DNA from: an uncultured Monoglobus sp.
GTDB taxonomy: Bacteria > Bacillota > Clostridia > Monoglobales > Monoglobaceae
Assembly (NCBI GenBank): GCA_947625055.1
Contig: CANQMT010000021.1
Span: 1-45,806, forward strand
Length of the DNA stretch: 45,806 nt
Direction: 5' to 3'
Made by a program: the position numbers and the translations under genes. Under the pieces are notes generated by a model. That model was not told the origin of the DNA and searched no databases. It worked only from the letters and a program-made list of their open reading frames with translations. Numbering within the stretch: position 1 is the first letter of the stretch; the number at the start of each line of letters is the position of its first letter. Of this stretch, positions 16,483 to 22,490 are shown one piece after another.

Positions 16483-16599
16483 ATGTTCGGAAACGGATGC
16501 GGAGGAAACAACTGCCTGTGGATCATAATCCTTATAATCCTTATTAGCTGCTGCTGCGGCGATAACGGAAACGACAACGGCTGCGGCTGCGGCTGCTAA
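16483..16599 (+). CDS. 38-residue Cys-rich membrane peptide, paralogue
   Basis: Begins MFGNGCGGNNCLWIIILIIL and continues with ISCCCGDNGNDNGCGCGC. It has the same GGNNCLW-helix-ISCC core as the peptide at 16263, a longer tail with an added Asp/Asn segment, and eight Cys. AAAGGAGGTGCG precedes the ATG by 5-8 nt. It is followed 15 bp later by an intrinsic terminator, so the pair forms a compact unit 103 bp upstream of ppk1's own promoter region. Function unknown; the paired Cys could bind metal or cross-link (inference). Confidence 0.75.
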   Translation: MFGNGCGGNNCLWIIILIILISCCCGDNGNDNGCGCGC

Positions 16600-16614
16600 C
16601 TGACATATGATCAC

Positions 16615-16639
16615 GCGGAGCTTCGGCTCCGCTTTTTTT
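16615..16639 (+). terminator. Intrinsic terminator after the Cys-rich peptide genes
   Basis: GCGGAGC-TTCG-GCTCCGC followed by TTTTTTT: a perfect 7-bp stem with a stable TTCG tetraloop. Confidence 0.92.
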
Positions 16640-16674
16640 ATCGTTTATAATCAGATCATATTTTTAACAAATAC

Positions 16675-16703
16675 TTGAAATTTACGCTCGGGGGTGATAT
16701 AAT
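16675..16703 (+). promoter_or_regulatory. SigA-type promoter of ppk1-mgtE
   Basis: TTGAAA (16675-16680), 17-bp spacer, TATAAT (16698-16703), with a leader of about 18 nt to the ppk1 start. I see no PHO-box-like repeats. Confidence 0.8.
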
Positions 16704-16727
16704 AATCTTTAAAGAGGGTGGTTTTAA

Positions 16728-18917
16728 ATGGCGGATAACGCATCAAAATCAAAGTATAGGTATATGCAGAACCGCGAGCTTTCGTGGCTCCGTTTTAACG
16801 AGCGCGTGCTTCAGGAGGCGGTCGGCAAAGACACGCCCCTTTATGAGAAGCTGAAATTTATATCGATCTTTGTCAGCAATCTTGACGAGTTCTTCATGGT
16901 GCGTGTGGGAAGCTTGTTCGACTTGTCGATCGCGGACAAAAAGGCGATCGACACCAAAACGGGAATGACCCCGCGCGAGCAGCTCGCCAAGATCTACGAG
17001 GCGGTCGCTCCCCTTTACAAAATGAAGGACGAGATCTATGACACGGTGAGCCGCAAGCTCAAAAAGCACGATATCACCCACCTGAGACCCGACGATCTGA
17101 CCGCCGACGAGGTGAAATATGTGCGGGATTATTTCAACAACTACGTTGAGCCCATACTCTCGCCCCAGATACTGGACGAGCACCACCCGTTCCCGTTCAT
17201 CGCTTCAAAGCAGCTTTGCGTTATCGGAAAGCTCCAGCGCAAAAAGGAACAGGGCGTGGCTTTCGCGGCGGTTCCGCCCACTCTTCCCCCGGTGCTGTTC
17301 ATGCCGGGCAAAAAAATCAGGTACATACACATCGAGGACATAATTTTTATGTACTTCGACTCGCTTTTTGACAAATACACGATATCCAAAAAGAACATCA
17401 TATGCGCCACGAGGAACGCGGACATCAATCCCAACGACGAGGCGTATGACATAAACGAGGACTTCCGCAGCAAAATGAAAAAGCTGCTTAAAAAGCGCCG
17501 CCGTCTGGCGGTTGTGCGGCTTGAGGCCGCGGCGACCCCGGACGACTACACAAAAAAGCTGCTGTGCGACAAGCTGAGCATCAACAATAATCAGATATTT
17601 GTGACGCGCTCGCCCATAAGCCTCGGCTATGTGTTCGGCCTTGAGGACAGATTTTCGCCCGAGCAGCGCGCGGCGCTGTGCTACGCCGAGTTTGAGCCGC
17701 AGCTTACCCGCGGCGATATTATGACGGGCGAAAATGACGAGGATGTGCTTTTGTCTTACCCTTACGAGAGCATGGAGCCGTTTCTTAACATGCTGAAGCG
17801 TGCCGCGGCCGACCCGGACGTTGTCTCGATTAAAATCACCATTTACCGTCTGGCGAAAAACGCGAAGATCATCGAGCATCTGTGCGCCGCCGCCGAGAAC
17901 GGCAAGGAGGTCCTTGTGCTTATCGAACTGCGCGCCAGATTTGACGAGCAGAACAACATAGACTGGTCGGAGCGTCTTGAGCAGGCGGGCTGCACGATAA
18001 TATACGGGCTTGAGAACTACAAGGTCCACTCCAAGGTCTGCCTGATCACCATGAACTCGGGCGGCGAAACGGAATACATAACGCAGATAGGTACCGGGAA
18101 CTACAACGAGAAAACCGCCAAGCAGTATACCGACTTTTCGCTTATCACCCGTAACCGAGAGATCGGCGAGGACGCGGCCGACTTTTTCAGCAATATCTCG
18201 ATCTCGAACCTTGACGGGGAATACAAGCACCTTTGGGTGGCTCCGAACGCCATGAAGAACAAGATCATCGGCTATATTGATGAGGAGATAAAAAAGGGCC
18301 GCGACGGCGAGATATTCATGAAGGTCAACTCCGTGACCGACAAGGACATAATCAAAAAACTCCGCGACGCAAGCGTTGCGGGTGTTAACATAACCATGCT
18401 GGTGCGCGGCATATGCTGCCTGCTTCCGCAGATCCCCGGAGTGACCGAAAACATACGCGTCTACAGCATTGTGGGCAGATTTTTGGAACATTCCAGAATA
18501 TACAGCTTCGGCAGAGGAGACGAGGAAAAGCTGTTTATCGCCTCGGCGGATATTATGACGAGGAACATGGACAAGCGCGTCGAGGTGGGCTGCCCGATAT
18601 ACTCCGAGGCAGTCAAAGAAAAGATACATCACTACATAAAGATATGCCTGAGCGACACTCTGCAGGCGAGAGTTTTGGGCAGCGACGGAACTTATTCGGT
18701 CAAGGCCGACACATTGAGTTCGGTCAACGCCCAGGAAGCGCTGATGAACGAGGCGAAGCAGGAAGCGAAGGCGCTGCGCGCCGCTCCGAAGCCCGAGCCG
18801 GCGCAGGAGCCCGCTTTCGCACCCGAGCAGAGGCCGGCAAAAAAGACCGGATTTTTCCGCAGCCGCTACAACGCGCTTATCGAGCGGCTCTATAACAACA
18901 TACAAAATCAAAAATAA
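16728..18917 (+). CDS. ppk1: Polyphosphate kinase 1
   Basis: PPK1 reversibly moves the gamma-phosphate of ATP onto polyphosphate through a phospho-histidine. The 729-residue protein has the N-terminal NRELSWLRFNERVLQEA, NLDEFFMVRVGSL and EHHPFPFIASKQL segments, then the two phospholipase-D-like C-terminal domains with His434 (YKVHSKVCLI, phosphorylated in the family) and His588 (FLEHSRIYSFG), and DIMTRNMDKRVEVGCPI. The last 60 residues are a Pro/Ala/Glu-rich linker plus a basic helix, an extension beyond the usual core. AGAGGGTGG precedes the ATG. mgtE starts 34 bp downstream with no terminator between, so polyphosphate synthesis and Mg2+ uptake appear co-expressed; polyphosphate binds Mg2+, which makes the pairing sensible (inference). 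Confidence 0.97.
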   Translation: MADNASKSKYRYMQNRELSWLRFNERVLQEAVGKDTPLYEKLKFISIFVSNLDEFFMVRVGSLFDLSIADKKAIDTKTGMTPREQLAKIYEAVAPLYKMKDEIYDTVSRKLKKHDITHLRPDDLTADEVKYVRDYFNNYVEPILSPQILDEHHPFPFIASKQLCVIGKLQRKKEQGVAFAAVPPTLPPVLFMPGKKIRYIHIEDIIFMYFDSLFDKYTISKKNIICATRNADINPNDEAYDINEDFRSKMKKLLKKRRRLAVVRLEAAATPDDYTKKLLCDKLSINNNQIFVTRSPISLGYVFGLEDRFSPEQRAALCYAEFEPQLTRGDIMTGENDEDVLLSYPYESMEPFLNMLKRAAADPDVVSIKITIYRLAKNAKIIEHLCAAAENGKEVLVLIELRARFDEQNNIDWSERLEQAGCTIIYGLENYKVHSKVCLITMNSGGETEYITQIGTGNYNEKTAKQYTDFSLITRNREIGEDAADFFSNISISNLDGEYKHLWVAPNAMKNKIIGYIDEEIKKGRDGEIFMKVNSVTDKDIIKKLRDASVAGVNITMLVRGICCLLPQIPGVTENIRVYSIVGRFLEHSRIYSFGRGDEEKLFIASADIMTRNMDKRVEVGCPIYSEAVKEKIHHYIKICLSDTLQARVLGSDGTYSVKADTLSSVNAQEALMNEAKQEAKALRAAPKPEPAQEPAFAPEQRPAKKTGFFRSRYNALIERLYNNIQNQK

Positions 18918-18951
18918 CCAAGAATAACTATACGAGAAAGAAGGTGCCCTT

Positions 18952-20328
18952 ATGCCGGAGAATATCAACATTGACGACATGCCCGAGGTTATAGCCGAAT
19001 ATTTAATCGAGCGTAAATTCGGGAGCATAAGGGAGCTGTTTGAGTCGATGGAGCCCGCGGACATAGCACAGCTTTTGGGCGAGATCGACGACAGCCGTTT
19101 GCCGATCCTGTTCAGGATCCTGCCGAAGGAACTGGCGGCGGAGACCTTCGTTGAAATGGACAGCGATGAGCAGGAGCTTTTGATAAACGCATTTAACGAC
19201 CGCGAGCTCAAGGATGTTATAGACGAGCTGTTTGTGGACGACGCGGTCGACCTTATCGAGGAAATGCCCGCCAACGTGGTGAAGCGCATACTGCGCCACA
19301 CCGATCCCGAGACCCGAAGCGCGATAAACGAGATACTGCGCTATCCCAAGGACAGCGCGGGCAGCATTATGACTACCGAGTATGTGAGCCTTCGGCCCGA
19401 TATGACCGTGTCGGACGCGTTTGACCGCATACGCCGCACCGGAGTTGACAAAGAGACGATCTACACCTGTTATGTGATCGCGGGAAACCGCAAGCTGCTG
19501 GGATTGGTGTCTGTGCGCGAGCTTTTGCTCTCGGATTACAACACCATTGTGAGCGACATAATGGAAACGAATATAATCAGCGTAGAGACCACCGAGGACA
19601 GAGAGGATGTTGCGAATAAATTTGACAAATATGACTTTATCTCCCTGCCTGTGGTGGACAAGGAGAACCGCCTTGTGGGCATCGTCACGTTCGACGACGC
19701 TATCGACGTTCTGCGCGAGGAGCACAGCGAGGATATCCAGAAGATGAGCGCGGTAAACCCGAGCGACGAGAATTATTTCAAGACCCCGATATGGAAGCAC
19801 GCCAAGAACCGCATCGTGTGGCTGCTGCTGCTCATGCTTTCGGCGACGGTCACGGGAACGATAATCAACAGCTATCAGGCGGCCTTCACCGCGGTTCCGA
19901 TCCTGGTCGGTTTTATTCCCATGCTTATGGGCACGGGCGGAAACTGCGGCTCGCAGAGCTCGACAATGATCATTCGCGGCCTCGCCCTCGGCGAGATACG
20001 GCCCAAGGACATAGCCAAGGTCCTGTTCACCGAGGTCCGCGTGGCGCTTATTTCGGGCGTGACTCTCGCCCTTGTGAACAGCGTCAGGATCTTCATTATG
20101 TATAAGGGCGACGATCCGCTGTTCCTCTCGGTGACAACAGGCCTCAGCCTTGTGGGTATAGTTGTGCTGGCCCAGTGCCTCGGCGCGCTGCTGCCGGTTC
20201 TGGCCAAGCTGTGCCGCCTTGACCCGGCGCTCATGGCGCAGCCGCTCATCACCACGATAATGGACGCGTTCTCATGCTTCATTTTCTTCAATATTGCGCT
20301 GTTTATAATGAGCCGCGGCTTTGTATAA
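18952..20328 (+). CDS. mgtE: Magnesium transporter MgtE, copy 1
   Basis: MgtE is a homodimeric Mg2+ channel gated by cytoplasmic Mg2+. The 458-residue protein shows the superhelical N domain (about 10-130), two CBS domains (about 135-260) and five membrane helices (about 285-455). The conserved pore segment GTGGNCGSQSSTMIIRGLAL (327-346) and PLITTIMDAF with Asp438, likely the central Mg2+-site Asp, are intact. AAGAAGGTG precedes the ATG. It follows ppk1 by 34 bp. A second copy, nearly identical in the N and CBS domains, begins at 21068, with a toxin-antitoxin pair between them. This copy keeps the canonical residues and is likely the functional one. Confidence 0.95.
   Translation: MPENINIDDMPEVIAEYLIERKFGSIRELFESMEPADIAQLLGEIDDSRLPILFRILPKELAAETFVEMDSDEQELLINAFNDRELKDVIDELFVDDAVDLIEEMPANVVKRILRHTDPETRSAINEILRYPKDSAGSIMTTEYVSLRPDMTVSDAFDRIRRTGVDKETIYTCYVIAGNRKLLGLVSVRELLLSDYNTIVSDIMETNIISVETTEDREDVANKFDKYDFISLPVVDKENRLVGIVTFDDAIDVLREEHSEDIQKMSAVNPSDENYFKTPIWKHAKNRIVWLLLLMLSATVTGTIINSYQAAFTAVPILVGFIPMLMGTGGNCGSQSSTMIIRGLALGEIRPKDIAKVLFTEVRVALISGVTLALVNSVRIFIMYKGDDPLFLSVTTGLSLVGIVVLAQCLGALLPVLAKLCRLDPALMAQPLITTIMDAFSCFIFFNIALFIMSRGFV
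19375..19823 (+). repeat. Identical tract shared by the two mgtE copies
   Basis: By eye I find no difference between 19375-19823 and 21491-21939 (449 bp, offset 2116). The sequences on both sides of this tract, still inside the genes, differ at many third positions. The whole direct repeat runs from about 25 bp upstream of each start codon to each stop. This pattern suggests recent gene conversion within an older tandem duplication. Confidence 0.85.
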
Positions 20329-20354
20329 TACCCCAAAACGGGAGGCGGTTTGAT

Positions 20355-20645
20355 TTGAAATACAATATTCCCGACAGAGTTTTAAAAGATATTTATACGG
20401 CTGCCGAAAAGCACGGAACAGACAGGATCGTTCTGTTCGGTTCCCGCGCGCGCGGCGATCATACCGAAAGGAGCGACATTGACATCGCCGTGAGTGGCGG
20501 CGATTTTGACGCGTTTTATTGGGATATAAAAGATAACGTTCACTCGCTGCTGATGTTTGACGTGATCGACCTTGGCTCGGGAATATCCGATGACTTAAAA
20601 ACCGAGATCGATCGGGAGGGAGTTTTAATATATGAAAAAACTTGA
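20355..20645 (+). CDS. MNT-domain minimal nucleotidyltransferase (antitoxin of a HEPN/MNT pair)
   Basis: A 96-residue minimal nucleotidyltransferase. The active-site pattern GSRARGDHTERSDIDIAV has GS at 29-30 and catalytic Asp41 and Asp43, as in HI0073/MntA-type proteins. In characterised HEPN/MNT (type VII) systems the MNT protein AMPylates and silences the HEPN RNase. The likely start is the TTG at 20355, with GGGAGGCGG about 8 nt upstream; the frame is open further up but overlaps mgtE. Its last codons overlap the HEPN gene by 14 nt, so the two are translationally coupled. It sits between the two mgtE copies. The role as antitoxin is inferred from partner and motif. Confidence 0.88.
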   Translation: MKYNIPDRVLKDIYTAAEKHGTDRIVLFGSRARGDHTERSDIDIAVSGGDFDAFYWDIKDNVHSLLMFDVIDLGSGISDDLKTEIDREGVLIYEKT

Positions 20646-21027
20646 TAATTTTATTAACAGTTTAGATGTGCTCAAAGGCGCGGACTTTGAGCGGGCGAAC
20701 GAAAACGAGATATACAGGACCGGCATTATCGGGCAGTTCAGCCTCACCTTTGAGCTCGCCTGGAAGGCGCTGCAGGCGGTTCTGAGACTGCACGGCGTCG
20801 CGGAAGCGGAAACCGGCTCGCCGAGAGAGATATTGCAGCTCGGTTATAAATGCGGTTTTTTAAACAACTCCGCCGTCTGGCTCGCAATGCTTAAAAAACG
20901 CAACGCTTCCGTGCATATTTACGATGAAGAAAGCATAGACGAGCTGATATTACTCATCCGCGGCAGCTTTATTCCCGCCTTCGACGCGTTGGCGGAAACA
21001 TTAAAAAATAAATTGATCGCCGAATAG
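20632..21027 (+). CDS. HEPN-domain / HI0074-family nucleotidyltransferase-binding protein (putative RNase toxin)
   Basis: A 131-residue helical protein of the HI0074 type (nucleotidyltransferase substrate-binding family), within the HEPN superfamily. The FELAWKALQAVLRLHG helix and the KKRNASVHIYDE segment are typical; the latter contains the R-x4-H motif (Arg90, His95) that forms the RNase site in HEPN toxins. The Tyr at position 97 is near where MNT partners AMPylate related toxins (from the HepT/MntA system). The ATG overlaps the end of the MNT gene by 14 nt. No promoter is visible inside the pair, so expression may come by read-through from ppk1-mgtE. Toxic activity is inferred, not shown; some HI0074 proteins are simply partners of the transferase. 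Confidence 0.85.
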   Translation: MKKLDNFINSLDVLKGADFERANENEIYRTGIIGQFSLTFELAWKALQAVLRLHGVAEAETGSPREILQLGYKCGFLNNSAVWLAMLKKRNASVHIYDEESIDELILLIRGSFIPAFDALAETLKNKLIAE

Positions 21028-21067
21028 TTAAGTCCGAAAATAACCATACAGGAAAGAAGGTGCCCTT

Positions 21068-22444
21068 ATGCCCGAGAATATTAACATTAACGAGATGCCC
21101 GAGGTTATAGCCGAATATTTAAGCGAGCGTAAATTCGGGAGCATAAGGGAACTGTTCGAGTCGATGGAGCCCGCGGACATAGCTCAGCTTCTGGGCGAGA
21201 TCGACGATAGCCGTCTGCCGATCCTGTTCAGGATCCTGCCGAAGGAGCTGGCGGCGGAAACCTTTGTTGAAATGGACAGCGACGAACAGGAGCTTTTGAT
21301 AAACGCTTTCAACGACCGCGAGCTCAAGGACGTTATAGACGAGCTGTTCGTGGACGACGCGGTAGACCTTGTCGAGGAGATGCCCGCCAACGTGGTAAAG
21401 CGCATACTGCGCCACACCGACCCCGAGACCCGAAGCGCGATAAACGAGATACTGCGCTATCCCAAGGACAGCGCGGGCAGCATTATGACGACCGAGTATG
21501 TGAGCCTTCGGCCCGATATGACCGTGTCGGACGCGTTTGACCGCATACGCCGCACCGGAGTTGACAAAGAGACGATCTACACCTGTTATGTGATCGCGGG
21601 AAACCGCAAGCTGCTGGGATTGGTGTCTGTGCGCGAGCTTTTGCTCTCGGATTACAACACCATTGTGAGCGACATAATGGAAACGAATATAATCAGCGTA
21701 GAGACCACCGAGGACAGAGAGGATGTTGCGAATAAATTTGACAAATATGACTTTATCTCCCTGCCTGTGGTGGACAAGGAGAACCGCCTTGTGGGCATCG
21801 TCACGTTCGACGACGCTATCGACGTTCTGCGCGAGGAGCACAGCGAGGATATCCAGAAGATGAGCGCGGTAAACCCGAGCGACGAGAATTATTTCAAGAC
21901 CCCGATATGGAAGCACGCCAAGAACCGCATCGTGTGGCTTCTGCTGCTCATGCTTTCGGCGACGGTCACGGGAACGATAATCAACAACTATCAGGCGGCC
22001 TTCACCGCTATGCCGATCTTAGTCGGTTTTATTCCCATGCTTATGGACACGGGCGGAAACTGCGGCTCGCAAAGCTCGACCATGATAATCTGCGGCCTGG
22101 CCCTCGGCGAGTTGCGCCCGAGAGACACCGCGAAAATATTATTTAAGGAAATCGGGATAGCGCTGATCTCGGGCATCATTATGGCACTTGTAAACTGCGT
22201 GAGAATTTTTATTATGTACAAAGGCGACAACCCGCTGTTTCTTTCGGTGACGACGGGCCTCAGCCTTGTGGGCATAGTTGTGCTGGCTAATTGCCTCGGC
22301 GCGCTGATGCCGGTTCTGGCCAAGCTGTGCCGCCTCGACCCGGCGCTCATGGCGCAGCCGCTCATCACCACGATAATGGACGCGTTCTCATGCTTCATTT
22401 TCTTTAACATTGCGCTGCTTATAATGAGCCGCGGCTTTGTGTGA
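21068..22444 (+). CDS. mgtE: Magnesium transporter MgtE, copy 2 (diverged pore region)
   Basis: A 458-residue tandem paralogue of the gene at 18952, aligned without gaps. N and CBS domains are almost identical to copy 1, with a 449-bp tract I read as identical. The membrane half has drifted: Gly327 to Asp and Arg342 to Cys inside the conserved GNCGSQSST pore segment, and a patch at 349-377 (ELRPRDTAKILFKEIG...) is changed at many positions. Asp438 is kept. AAGAAGGTG precedes the ATG as in copy 1, and about 25 bp of upstream sequence is also duplicated. A GC-rich terminator follows. It may have altered transport or act as a partner subunit of copy 1, or be on its way to loss (inference). Confidence 0.94.
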   Translation: MPENININEMPEVIAEYLSERKFGSIRELFESMEPADIAQLLGEIDDSRLPILFRILPKELAAETFVEMDSDEQELLINAFNDRELKDVIDELFVDDAVDLVEEMPANVVKRILRHTDPETRSAINEILRYPKDSAGSIMTTEYVSLRPDMTVSDAFDRIRRTGVDKETIYTCYVIAGNRKLLGLVSVRELLLSDYNTIVSDIMETNIISVETTEDREDVANKFDKYDFISLPVVDKENRLVGIVTFDDAIDVLREEHSEDIQKMSAVNPSDENYFKTPIWKHAKNRIVWLLLLMLSATVTGTIINNYQAAFTAMPILVGFIPMLMDTGGNCGSQSSTMIICGLALGELRPRDTAKILFKEIGIALISGIIMALVNCVRIFIMYKGDNPLFLSVTTGLSLVGIVVLANCLGALMPVLAKLCRLDPALMAQPLITTIMDAFSCFIFFNIALLIMSRGFV

Positions 22445-22456
22445 GATTAAAAACGG

Positions 22457-22490
22457 GAGGCGGGGCCGGGGCCCCGCCTTTATTTTATTT
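22457..22490 (+). terminator. Terminator of the mgtE region, possibly bidirectional
   Basis: GGCGGGGC and GCCCCGCC pair around a short loop, followed by TTTATTTTATTTTA on the plus strand. The T-rich tail overlaps the stop codon of the convergent SLH gene. Confidence 0.8.

Noticed and set aside
17205..19301. A 698-residue minus-strand open frame opposite ppk1 and mgtE
   Set aside because: Its whole length is the complement of two well-recognised genes, it crosses their boundary, and its composition is that of a shadow frame. The same shadow recurs opposite the second mgtE, as expected from duplication.
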